Below, one piece after another: positions 35,300 to 47,245 of a DNA stretch of 64,000 bases. Each line of letters starts with the position of its first letter. Position 1 is the stretch's first letter. The notes under the pieces are model-generated. The model ran no database searches and was not told where the DNA came from. It worked only from the letters and a program-made list of their open reading frames with translations. Source of the stretch: Mesocentrotus franciscanus (lineage: Eukaryota > Echinodermata > Echinoidea > Camarodonta > Strongylocentrotidae); the NCBI GenBank assembly GCA_037976565.1, contig CP137667.1, forward strand, positions 31,672,459-31,736,458, written 5' to 3'. The position numbers were made by a program, and so were the translations under genes.

Positions 35300-37063
35300 T
35301 AAGCACAAAATCAATGGAAAGGTGTTTAGGAATTTAAATTATGTTAATCCAAAGACCATTTTGTTAATATTTCGTTTTTTTCTTCAATTAAATGTCTTAT
35401 TCTTACTAATGAAATCTGAAATACAAGCATATATTTCCATGTAAAGTCATGCAGTTTATTAGTAAGTACTTTCATTAATCTGTTTCTGATTTTTACAGTG
35501 GGTATTAAAATATTTAAAAATGTTATTAGAAATATTTTGTTTAAATTTATTTATTTAATGAGTCACTTTTCCATCACATGGGAGTTTGAAATAGATTTCA
35601 TAAATCCCAAACAAAGTATAAGGTAATTTATTTCAACTTCGTTCGATGGAATTAATGCAAATATCCATGCTGTGAAGCTGTTTTACGTTTGCAAATTTTG
35701 TGAAAATGAGCTGGCAGTGCATGTACAGTAACGTAAGAGGCCTGAGTGAATTATTATCGCGGTTAAACAACCCCAAAATGTCTGTATTCATTCCTGCCAT
35801 CCGTGAAAATATTAGATATTAAACATATTTGAATCTAACTATTGGTGGTGGGTGGGTCAGAATTTCATAATTTTCTGCTCCGTAATTTAGCTCGAATCAA
35901 TTTTGATAACCAATGTAAATTCTGAGTGTGTGCTGAAAAATAACACTTCTTTCTGTAACTTATACTGGATTGTCTTACCTCGAAAATTAGTATTTTGCTT
36001 TATTGGACTTTTCCTTTCCTAAATAACACACACAAAAATATTAATGACAATTCTGAAAGCTTTTTCTTTAATACGCCATATAAATACTTTTTCTACCCCT
36101 TGCGAAAAGTTATTTTGCCTTGTAGTTTTATAGATGTAGGTGTTTTATAGTGAAAAGAAAGATACGATATACCTCGGCTTTTTACTGCCCAGAAGATTTG
36201 AGTGGTTTGATTATGTAAATACAAAGAAAAAAATGATGGACCATGATTTGAATTTTAGTCAGTATTTGTAATTTATTTTGCACCTTCCTCTGTTTTTATA
36301 CTGTATAGTGTTTCCACTTTCTTGTATGTTTGTTTGCATTTCCAAATACTTGTTTTATACCATATTTGTATATGTATTTATGTTTGAAATGTTGCTGCGA
36401 TTTTCGTATGGCTGTGAAAGAAAAAAAACAATGAAATTTACAAATGTTTCAATGGCAGAGAATAAAAGAAACATGAAAATTTGATTTTGAATGTCATGAT
36501 TGGATTGGACTCTGGGAGAATGGTTAATGGGTGGAAGAGGTGAGAGTGAGAAATGGATTGGGTACCACATGGTTCAAACCCTGTTAGAAAATAAATAATA
36601 CTTGTACTTCACCAGCCCTAGAATTCACACTAGAAAGAAAGGGAGAGGGAGGGAGAGAGAGAAAGAGAGGAAAAGAGAGAAAGACGGAGAGAGAAACCAT
36701 CGACAATAGCGATGGGCATGTTGACAGCGACGGATGGTCACGATTTTAAAAACATACTACATGTAGCTCCATATTGGTTCAACAATTCAACAGTAAACCT
36801 CTTCAATACATGCCATTTCCATTATCAAACCTTGCTTTGTTTCTTTTTCCCATATTCTTCCTTGTACATCTCGGTTACTCCTCTCTCAACTTCTCTCCAT
36901 ATGTGCTATCTTTCCATTCTCCCTGCATACCTTTTAGCCACACTTCATCATTCCTCAACTCATGCTCCCCCCTCTCTCTCTCTTTCTGTTCATTAATTCA
37001 TTACGATCAAGGTACATGTACTGAATGGTCATATGAATACTAGTAGTACTTGTACATGTAGGG

Positions 37064-37352
37064 TGGTATTCTCGAAAGCGGACTAACTTTAGTCCATGGT
37101 TTAATCCTCCGACTAAGTATGGAATGCCAAGTGTCCATATGAACATATTTGTGAATAATTTGATATGTCCCTAAATTACCATGATAACATAAATATTTCA
37201 TAGTTATATTGTTGTTCATTAATTATGTTATTAAATTCTATTTTAAATTAGTGACAGATTAAATTATTTAAAAAAAATATTCATATAGACACTTGGCATT
37301 CCATACTTAGTCGGAGGATTAGACCATGGACTAAAGTTAGTCCGCAGAATAT
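37064..37352. mobile_element. Foldback element with GGTATTCTCGAAAGCGGACTA ends
   Basis: Left arm GGACTAACTTTAGTCCATGG, TTTAATCCTCCGACTAAGTA; the right arm is its complement ending AGTTAGTCCGCAGAATATCC. The spacer of about 110 bp is AT-rich. Intergenic, 0.2 kb left of the previous family copy. Confidence 0.8.
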
Positions 37353-37378
37353 CCATATTACCAGTCCATTTTTTACCA

Positions 37379-37382
<4 letters not shown>

Positions 37383-37432
<50 letters not shown>
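37383..37432 (+). repeat. (TG)n microsatellite
   Basis: About 25 TG units, intergenic. Confidence 0.95.
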
Positions 37433-37433
<1 letters not shown>

Positions 37434-37545
37434 GCCTGATTGGCTGCAAGATGTTGCATACATGTATCTCCGATGGCATGACTGGCCAAGAAATTGCAGC
37501 CGATTTAGGCTTTCATTTATCTTGCTGAAAAACCTTAAAATAACA

Positions 37546-37833
37546 TGGGGGGTGTTTCACAAAGACTAAGATCGACTTTAAGTTGGACTTAACTATGGCA
37601 GGCCGTTCATGCCATTGTTTGCTCTCACCATTAAGTTGGCCTTATGATCTTCAGATAATATTTTTTTCCTTCAATAATGAATTATCAAAAAATGTAAATT
37701 CTGTAGATTTTTTACGATTTGTACGTTCCATGAGAGACTAATGCCAGTAAATGACGAGAGCAAACAATGGCATGAATGGCCTGCTATACTTAAGTCCAAC
37801 TTAAAGTCGATCTTTGTGAAACACCCCCCTGGA
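37546..37833. mobile_element. Foldback element, family GGGGNGTGTTTCACAAAG, copy 2
   Basis: Same arms and spacer as the element at 6632-6915, with both ends GGGGGTGTTTCACAAAGA / TCTTTGTGAAACACCCCCC. Confidence 0.82.
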
Positions 37834-38225
37834 AATGTAATACATTTGTACATGTACATGTTTGAATAACTATATGAACACTTGGACCAAAGTCTGATAC
37901 AAATTGAATTTTTGTATTTCTATCTCCTCTGTATCTAATCTTGAAATTCATTCCATTTTTTTAATAATAATAATTTACATCAATAAGATCAAATCCAGTC
38001 ATAGTCATTTAGGTCAAAAGATGAAGAGAAGCCTCTTAAAACAGAGAAAAAACACAGAAAACACAAAAGATGAAATAATATTTCACTTTATATAAAACTC
38101 ATGATTAAATGAAATAACACAAAAGCATAGTAGAGCTCATATACATGTATATAAAACAAAATACAGTTACTGCAAGATATTGGCATCAAGGAAATGTTTC
38201 AGAAAAAAAATAGGGGGAAAAAAAA

Positions 38226-38506
38226 GGGGTCGTGGTCTACTGGATATTTTGCTGGACTGTGGATCACATAGTTCGTGGTTGAAGTCCCGCCACAGCACTT
38301 GATGTCCTTTGGCAAGATATCAATCTACATTTGCCACACTCAACCCAGGTGAGGTAAATGGGTACCTGGCAGGAATAAATTCCTTGAAATGCAAGAGCAC
38401 AATAATGGCAGCCATGCTAAAGCCGGGGTAATAATTGTGGAGCGCCAGGAGTGTCAAATCTGACAGACACAAGCACTATACAAGAACCCACTATTATTTT
38501 CATTAT
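38226..38506 (+). mobile_element. tRNA-derived SINE, copy 2
   Basis: Head GGTCGTGGTCTACTGGATA; the box B position reads GTGGTTGAAGTCCCG (diverged). Body CCTTTGGCAAGATAT..., GTACCTGGCAGGAAT; end CACTATACAAGAACCCACTA TTATTTT. Intergenic. Confidence 0.78.
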
Positions 38507-40351
38507 CAAGTGCATACATATTTAATAGTACATGATCATATGTATAACATAAATTGCAATATTTCCAGAAGTAAACTTTCAAAAATACCGTACACTATTT
38601 TGGAAGAATATTTGAACAATTAATTCATACAAATGGTTTGTAGGTTTCAAACTTTCAACACATGGAACAGTACAACATTCTTTCTGTACCGATTTCTTTT
38701 AAAAAAAGGTTCATGACTTTGGGCGCCATTAAAATGATAGGGTCTTCCTGAAAATAGGGTAAGTTTTGTAACTTAAATTTCTTTGAATATTGAATAATGA
38801 TTTGGAAGCTAATTACATATTTTCAAATGCAGTGATTTTCAGAAAAACAATTACTTTGGTGCCAGACATTTTTTGACACACCAATGTCCCCCCACTTAAT
38901 ACGTAAACAATATTCAGTTACTAAGCGGTCCAGAGGGAAAGTTAGCCAATCACAATGCTTTATTTTTAATCGACAATAAGCTGTACAACAGTGTGCGCAT
39001 GCATCGTCATGCTTTCTTGGAAGGTCAAGTGTTGTTCACATGTCCAAAGTAAAGCCATGGGGCAACCAAAACAAACGTTCGTCTGTGTTGACTCTACCAT
39101 GAACGTCATGTGATAAGTGTATTGCATGAGGCTTTTTTTTTAAAGATACGAGTGGTGAATTACTGTACATGTACAACTTGACCAACAACTAAATTTTCAA
39201 ATCCCACTATCACTACACCAAGTAGAGGTCTAATGAAATATCAATAACAAACTGGAGGTTTGGGGCATCGTTTCAAATGAAAAACTTGATAGAGAATTAG
39301 AGTCAAGTTGTATGAAAGTTGTACAGGAAATGCTAGCTAACAACTGCTTTACTTTCTGACAAACAAGTTTCTTTATCAAAAATTATTTATAAGATATGTA
39401 TGTATTTGGATATATACATGTAGGCCCATTTTGCTATACAATTATTGGATGCATTTCTCTATTTAAGACGCATAGTAGTGGGCTCTCATGGGGAATTCAG
39501 CACCATTTGGGTTATTACCCCAAAACAGGAGTTGTCAATCACCATGATTAGCCTTCAGTTTTAAGACCAGCAGGCCTTATGTAATGCACTTCACCATATG
39601 GAAAAGTCATTATCTTACAATCCCTCACCTCAAGACTCTCAGAGACACTAGGCGGTATTTCTTGATGGGACTACGGGTTTGCTGTGTACGAGACTTGTAC
39701 ACCCGTAATGGTATTTCCACCAAGTCTGGTGTCAGCGAATTATGATCCACTGCACATGGAAATAGATGACCCTCTCCCTTTAGGTCTCCTTCTGTGAAAG
39801 GGCTGTTAATGATAAATAACCCCATCTGTCAAAATGGTAATTAGACTACTACATGAGGATAATGGAAACCACATGGATAGTAGATTAAATGGGATAAGAA
39901 AAAGAAAAAAACGAATCAGTAGAGCTTTCTTTGAGATTAAAGGTAAGGCAAAGTTTTGGGAAATTTGAAAATTGGCTGGATAGTGTTAAATTTTTTATAT
40001 ATTTGGATGCCCCTGTGGATGTATTTTTACTAGACAATTTACTAGACAATTTAAACTCTAAAACACTTAAACACTCAAAATTTATCAGTGCTCCCGATAA
40101 ATTTGAAATAGCGCCTACGGCCATACAATGGTAGCTGAGACCATGAAAATCTTGGAATATGCAGTTATGCTGATATATGATTTCCAAACGGGAATAGAAA
40201 TTCGGTCGATTTTTGTCAAGAAACATTGTCTTAAAGCTAAAGTATTATTAATCTTGAAAGGGAGCCATGCCACATTAAGAGTTTATTATTTACAATTTCA
40301 CCACTTTAGACTCGATTTCAACCGACGACGATCATTGAATATTGTAGGATC

Positions 40352-40756
40352 GCATATAGAGTACCGAAGCTGTGACGTCATAAAAATCTATTTTTGGAAT
40401 TTCTCAATTGTTTTCTTCATTTTCCGAAAGAGCATCAAAGATAATGTCCAAATGTCGAAAACCAATTGAATATGTTAAGTATTGGCTGAGATATGACCAT
40501 CTGAATAAAAAGATTGCCTATGGGAACTCAGTGTTATATTGCTCTGGTTCATAACATTAGGAGCCAGAGCAATATAACACTGAGTTCCTATAGGGAATCT
40601 TTTTATATGGTCATATCTCGGCCAATACTTTAACATATTCAATTGGTTTTCGACATTTGGACATTATTTTTGGTGGTCTTTCGGAAAATGAAGAAAAAAT
40701 TGAGAAATTCCAAAAATAGATTTTTGATGACGTCACACTTCACCACTCTATGGTTC
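40352..40756. mobile_element. Foldback element beside the SNAPC2-like stop codon
   Basis: Arms of about 190 bp are complementary (GTGACGTCAT, AAAATCTATTTTTGGAATTT, CCAATTGAATATGTTAA, CACTGAGTTCC.ATAG) around a tiny loop near 40553. Ends about 155 bases beyond the gene's stop codon at 40910, so it probably lies in or next to the 3' UTR. Confidence 0.85.
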
Positions 40757-40909
40757 CAATATGTTCTTTTGAACCAAATTCATGACCCCATACCAAAACT
40801 TTGTATTACCTTTAATAGCTTGTAGACTACATGGATTTAAAATGGATTTTATCAACAAATCTCGAGATAGCTGAACAATCTTCATCCCTCACATACGATG
40901 GATACAACC

Positions 40910-43900
40910 TCAAGATTTCTTGATTGAGAAGAAAATGGAGGTCTTCTTCTGAGGTTGCGGTTCAACGATCGATTCTCTCTGTACACCGACCTCCTTCACG
41001 ATCTTCATGACTTCCTTCATGGCCGTCTGGCTGACGATATCTGTCATAAGCAAGTCTTTCTCAAAAACCTCACATTCACCAAGGGTATCCACAAGGTCTA
41101 AGGCATCTTCAAAGCTCACCCGCTTCTTTGGCTTATCAATCAGCAAGTTGCTCTCAGGAAACATGCCGGTGAGGGGTTTATCAAATGGCGAAACTTCATT
41201 AAGGACAGTACTCGTCTGTGACAGTTTCTTGCGATCTAAGCTCTTTTGGCGTTTGTCGGCGAGTGCTTTTCCAACGTTCACCTTCAGCGGGTTCCGCTTC
41301 TTCCGCTTCTTCAGGATGCTTTTGCCCTGTGCTTGGTGTGTTCCGGATTCCTTTGATGAGAGATATCTATCAAGTGACACTTGCTTCCTTACTCCAGACA
41401 CTGCTTTATCTGTGATCAACTCACTCGTTGGAATAGGACTAGTCACAGAAGTCTCTTCAGGGGCACTAAACTCAGGACTTTCATGTGGTCTGGTGGCATT
41501 TTCTTCTATCTCTTGTCCAGAGTCACTTACAGAATTGTTGATACTCCTGTCACTGTTGACTGACTGTGGTACATCCAATCCATGATGACATTCATTGGTA
41601 GAGTCTATGCCTGCTTCCTTGAATGTCCTGTCTGTTGCTGGTTCCTCGACATCATCTATTCCTGATTCAGTTTGTGTATGCTTCATACTCGCATCTTTTT
41701 CTGGTGACTGGCTCTTATGCGCACTGCTCTCCATATACATTTCAGGGGACCCTGTGTCTACTGTTTTGGAAGGTCTTCCTCTCTTTCGCTTCTCTGGCTT
41801 TTCTGATCCTGCATCAGCATCTGGTTTACCTGCTTTTCTTGGTCTACCTCTTTTTCGTTTCTCCTCTCCTTCTGCTGGACTTTTTGTGTGGCTAACACTC
41901 GTGTCTTTCCCTACTGAATGAGTTTTTGTCCGTTTGGTGTGTACTTCATGACTACAGCCAGGGGTTTGTTCTTTCTGAGGGCTAATTATCTTCTGTTTCT
42001 GTTGTTGTGCAACATGGAAATCATTTGTCTCATGCTCTCCAGAACGGTCTTGCACTCTCTTGCTTTGCAGATCACTGCAAGGGTCTACTTGAAATTCTTT
42101 GCAAGGTCTTCCTCTTCCTCTCTTCTTCGTCCTTTTCTCTAACTTGGAATCAGTGAATGTGAATGCCGTGGTAGCATCTGTTCTGACATTTTCACCGGTC
42201 TTTCTTTTCCTTGCTTCCTGGGAGCTGGCCTTATTTCTCTGTAACGTCTAACTTTCTGAACATTCTCTACGCTCTTAATCTGTACGACAGTTACCAAATT
42301 TCCAATTATGTTAAAACGGCCACTCTCTCCTGTCTGGGTCATAACCATAGGGTGTGAAAACCTCTTGCTGGGATTAGGTGCTAACTCTTTGCGAGGGCTA
42401 CCTCTTTTCTTCTTCACAGTCTTGGACTGATCATAACTAGTCTGGACAACTATTAATTGATTTGGCTGATACGGAATGAATCCTGATGGAGGACTGTCTC
42501 TCCTTTCTGCCTCTTCTATTGCAGTCTTTGGCTCAGTTTCTAGGGGTTCAACACCTTCATTTTTTTCTGTTGCTTGTCGAGGAATTATTACATTTGGCAA
42601 ATCATCGCATGAATCTGGTCTTGATTCTTTACGAGGCCTTCCTCTCTTTCGTTTCACTTCCATTTCCGCCCGAGAGACAGTTTCCAACTGACCAATACTA
42701 ATCTCATTCTCTGCTGGCTGGTGTGTCAATACTACATCCTCCAAACCGACCACAGACTCTGTTCTTGATTCTTTGGGAGGCCTTCCTCTCTTCTGTTTCT
42801 CTTCTTCATGTAACCTCACATCAATTTCTAAGATGGATGCTTTTGATTTATCTTTCAAAGTGCTCCCACTCAGTTTTGTCAACCTTTCCAACCTACTTTT
42901 CGCAGTGTCAATACTTGATCTTTCAACTGTTGATGTACTAGCCACGACTCTAGGTGACAAATCAGTGCAGAATCCTGGCACTATACCTTTGCTCGGTCTT
43001 CCTTGCTTTCGCTTATCTCCATTTCCTGATCCTGAATTGGATACATTTGGCTGGTATGGGCTGAATTCTTTGAAAGGACTTCCTACCTTTCCTGTCCTTT
43101 TTCTCAGACTCAACATCAGATTCAAATTGTTCAGTACGTGCCCCATTGCCAGTTGACCGACTAGCAATAGCTCTATTTGGAAAATCATCACATGGGTCTG
43201 GTCTGGATTCCTTACAGGGCCTTCCTCTTTTCTTTTTCTCCATTCTCTCTGTCATGGCATCGGTTTTGAATTGTCCGTTACCAATCTCAGACACAGCTAA
43301 CTGACAAATAACTGGACTGTCTGGCAAATCAAAGGAAGATGGCTGTGCTTCTTTGCGTGGTCTCCCTCTCTTTCTCTTCTCTTTGTTCTCTGTCCCAAAC
43401 TCAGTTTCCAACTGTTCATCATTTATCTCACTGTTCACTGTCTGGCGGATGACTTGCAAACCATCTAGGGAATCTGGTTGTTTCTCTTTTCGAGGTCTTC
43501 CTCTCTTTTTTTTCTCTTTGCTTTCTGTGCCAGAGTCTATTTCCGATAGATCAACATCTTCCTCCCACTCTGTTGACTGGCTAAGTTCAACATTGGCTTG
43601 TACTTTGTCAACTAATGAAACTGATATTGATGCTTTTCGAGGTCTTCCTCTCTTTCTTTTCTCTGTGCCAGAGTCTACTTCAGAATCTGTTCCCAACTGT
43701 CCAAATCCTGCTATCCTCTCTAATGACTGGCTAAGGTTAACACTGGATCCTTTGCTGGGCCTTCCTCTTTTCCTTTTCTGTGGACTTTCGGCTGAAGAAT
43801 CTACTCCAGATTGATTAGCAACCCTTCAAAAACTCCAGAATGGCCATTGGGCACTTTCCTCTGAAGGACACCAGATGGAACAGTTGGGGTATTCCTTTGT

Positions 43901-46900
43901 TGCTTTTCTCTTTATTTGGAAAATTTGCAAACAAAGCCTTTGGTGAAATTTGGGGGTTGTGCAACTGCCGAGAGGTGCCAGCTGTCCATGGACTCCCTCT
44001 CTTTTGTTTTTCATTGTGCACTTCCATCTGTAACATGTCTCCTGGTACATTCATCAGTTCTAGGATACTTGTAAATGTTTCTTTATTATTCCTCAAAATG
44101 TCTTCCTGAGCTTGACCAACACTTCTCACACTAGACATGGATACTGGATGGTTGACTGAACAAATGTCCTCACCCAATTGACTCTCCTGCCTGTCTTCCT
44201 GCAGATGAATTCTGGCCTTACTGCCAGCATACTTTGGGGGTCGACCACATTTTCTCTTTTCTCCTGCAACCCTTTCCGTAACATGATCACTGCCATCATC
44301 CGTAGTTACAAAAGTTTCTTGCCCATCAAGATACTTTGCAATGTGTCTTTGTGTCTCCTCCCTCTCAAGCTCAATGTCTACAACGCCCACTGAAACTGAT
44401 GTATCAGTCTTCCGTGGCCGACCTCTCTTTCTCTTACCTTCTGGACATGCACTGGCACTGCCACCTTGCTGCATGTGAGAAGCCATGGATGATCTTTCTT
44501 TTGTGGGTAGCTTGTACTTTGGAGGACGCCTCTCTTACGTTTCTCCTTAGAGGGCAAGTCAACGCTGACATTTTCCTGGACAATATCAGCTTGATTTTCA
44601 ATCTGTTCTCCTGGGACAGCGTGTTGAGAAATCCCCCAAGTTTTGCTGGCCTCAACATTGTAGGTTTTCATTTTATCCTGCCATGACTTTCTAATAGGTA
44701 TATTTACATTATGCACTGCTTGAACGTGCACATTTAGCCCTTCTACCTCAGGATTTCCCAAACCATTATCCTTCAGCGGAAGACCTATTGGTGTTGTTGA
44801 CTTTTCTCTCCATCTCCATGCAGATTTCTGAGAGCTGAGAAAGTCAAGGAATGACCTTTCTTCCATTTCTGGTTCGACACCTTCAGATTGCATTCCCTCT
44901 GGTTGATTGGAAACTCCCGATTTCTTACAAATTTCCCGTTCCTTTGGAGAAGTTTCTGATCTCTTGGTAATATGCAGGGCCTTTGGGGTAGTCTTTTTTG
45001 ACACTTCTTTTTGGTTGCTAGGTTTGAGGATGTGATTGGCAATGACATGTACTTCACATAGATTCTGGCTCTCTTTCACAGGTTGGTCTGAAGCTATGAC
45101 ATACTCTGTTTGAGAGATTTCATCCTCACCAGCAGACTCAACATCACTTCCTGGACCACAGTCCTCTGAAACATCATCCAGCAATTGACTTGTAGGAGCC
45201 ACACCAACTTGTGATTGGCTGTTTACATCCAAGGCATTGCTCCCACTAGCAGCATCGGTTCCTATCTGAACCAAGGATGAGGGATCTGATCTTTGGATTC
45301 TCATGAGGGGTACGTCTGGTGATCGGATGGTGAGGATCCTCCAGGTAGCAAGTAAGACGGAATCACAATGTTGGAGTCCGGTCCCAGCTGCGAGACATCA
45401 ATGGTCAAGAGTTGGTCATCTGATTGGTCACTGCTTACTACCCCTCTATTGATGGCATTTACAAGAGGAATATTGTTCAGACTTGAGTCACCTGGTGGTT
45501 CTTTTGAAGAGCTCTTATTTGATGGGTTCTCCTTTTGATGAAGACGGAACCGGACCGGTTTACTTTTCGCAGTCCCTGGAGCCTCTGATTCATCTGGAAG
45601 AACAATGGGTGTACTTCTCCTGGGAACATTTGCATCATCCATCCTCCTCGAAGAAGACGCAGCAGATACTAAGGGATGATTGGACAGTTCTTGAGTAGCA
45701 TTCTCTTGGATTGGATTAGACACTGGAGCTTGGTTACTTGATAGAGATAAAGCAGTCAATACTTCCATGGAGTCCTGGCAACTTGATCTTAAATCTGATT
45801 GGCTGTTCGCATCAATAGCCACTGATTGGTTGTTCATGGCTGGTAATGATGGTGGTGTTTTCCCTTCAGGTAACTCTTGATTCAAAGTCAAGTCTGACTG
45901 ATGGTGGTCCTTCAGGACATTAAAGGGATCGTTTTTAACTGGGATCATTTCTGTTGCTTGGTGACTTTCCAATGGCACAGTTGCTATTGCAACGTCTGTA
46001 TCTGAATGGTCTATGTTATCATCCATTAAATCTGATTGGCCAATGCCATTACTGATGACCTCTGATTGATCAATCTCAGATGCTGAACCTTCTTTTTCAC
46101 TACTGTCATTACTTTCATCCTGATCATCCATTTCATACTCTTCACTTTCTAACAGAGCACTGGGCGAGGCCGTTCTTGCGGATTCTACCTCTAAACCCAC
46201 ATAGTCATTGGTGGCTGTAGATTGAAGAGTTTCATCTAGTTCCTTTGTTTCCTGGAATTTATCACTCTCTGCTCTTCCTGTTTCTTCCTCATCTTGGATT
46301 AAACTTTTCTCCTCAGTGGCAAAATCATCTTTTGCCACAAAGACATATTGATCAGAATCAACTAGTTGGTTAGGGTCCAGATGTCCATCAGACTCAGCAT
46401 GAGCCTCTGTCATAGCTTGGAGATAGATCTTACCCTTTGTGGCAAACTCTTCTTCAGTCACAAAAGCATACTGATCTGTGTTGAGTAGATCAGTCATCTC
46501 CTGGAGTCCATTGGGCTCTCCTGCACCGACTCCTGCAGAGTTCTGAGCATCGCCCTCACCTGCACCAGCCCTGTCCTCCTTACGTGGCCTCCTCTTTTCC
46601 TCTTTACCTGACCCTTTCTTCTGTCCATACTTCCACCATTCTGCCCCTCATCATCCTCCCCATCGCTACCTTCACTGTCTGAAGAATCTGTCTCAAACAC
46701 GTAAGTCCACCGTTTATTTCTGTGGCTCTCATCATCCCGCGGTTTAAACTCTAGCATCTCCACTGGTATACCTAATGGGTTCAAGATCCTTACTTCCGTT
46801 GATCTGTCCTTTCCTCCTTGCCATGAGGCCCTCTTCCTTTGACCAATGACATTTGGTCCATCACCACTGGACTTGGGTACTGTGCTACTGGTTCCTGGAA

Positions 46901-47245
46901 TTGACTTGATGAAGCCTGTTACACTTGTTACTGGATTTGCCATACTGGTGGCTGGATCGGTCCTAGGATCCAACTCACTGGTGGCTGGTTCTATTCCACT
47001 TGGTCCTGAGTCTGTCTCAGTGCCAATCTGATTTAAAGAATGTGGCTGACAGGCTGCTGTCTCGCCCTCAGCCTCTCTAATGACCACACTCAGGCTATCC
47101 TCCAAGCTGTACTCCGTGCCTCCAGTGTAGGCCTTGTTGTAGAGGTTGGAGTACTGGGGGCGTAGGAAGGCTGCTTTATCCCTGATCTCACTTCCTTTGA
47201 GAACCTCCAACATGTTTTCAAAGCAATCCAAAATGACTTGGGATT
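40910..47245 (-). CDS. SNAPC2: SNAPC2-like last coding exon with AT-hook array (frame broken in six places)
   Basis: Starts after CTCCTGTAG. The first about 220 residues complete the SNAPC2 core (ESQVILDCFENM, PQYSNLYNKAYTGGTEY, RILNPLGIPVEML) and run into an acidic patch (ETDSSDSEGSDGEDDEG). Then come about 420 residues rich in Asp/Glu/Ser, about 260 mixed residues, and from 44.5 to 41.7 kb a series of AT-hooks. The end is basic and then hydrophobic: KKRVSFEDALDLVDTL near 41.13-41.09 kb, ..QKKTSIFFSIKKS and TGA at 40912-40910. Open segments (approximate): 47245-46591, 46590-45330, 45330-44528, 44527-43823, 43822-43099, 43098-42200 and 42200-40910, each in a different frame from its neighbour. 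If the first break were real the protein would stop at 46494, near 440 residues. Confidence 0.82.

Larger units (their letters stand above)
33209..40909. other. Convergent intergenic region between POU2F and the SNAPC2-like gene
   Basis: No gene recognised. It holds the 155-bp tandem repeat, MITE copies at 34351 and 35104, foldbacks at 37064, 37546 and 40352, a (TG)n tract and a SINE at 38226. Stretches 35300-36990 and 38510-40350 look unique and AT-rich; AATAAA hexamers near 36464 and 36586 are unassigned. Confidence 0.65.

Noticed and set aside
37384..37479. Cys-Val and Thr-His alternating peptides
   Set aside because: Translation of a (TG)n microsatellite.
41007..44686. Plus-strand frames of 70-190 residues rich in Leu/Phe/Ser
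   Set aside because: Antisense shadows of the low-complexity AT-hook coding exon on the minus strand.
45301..47245. Two or more separate genes in the AT-hook region, with starts at the ATGA overlaps (46497/46494, 45304/45301)
   Set aside because: Overlapping stop-start pairs are not expected between animal genes; hook motifs and composition continue across the breaks, so one broken exon is simpler.
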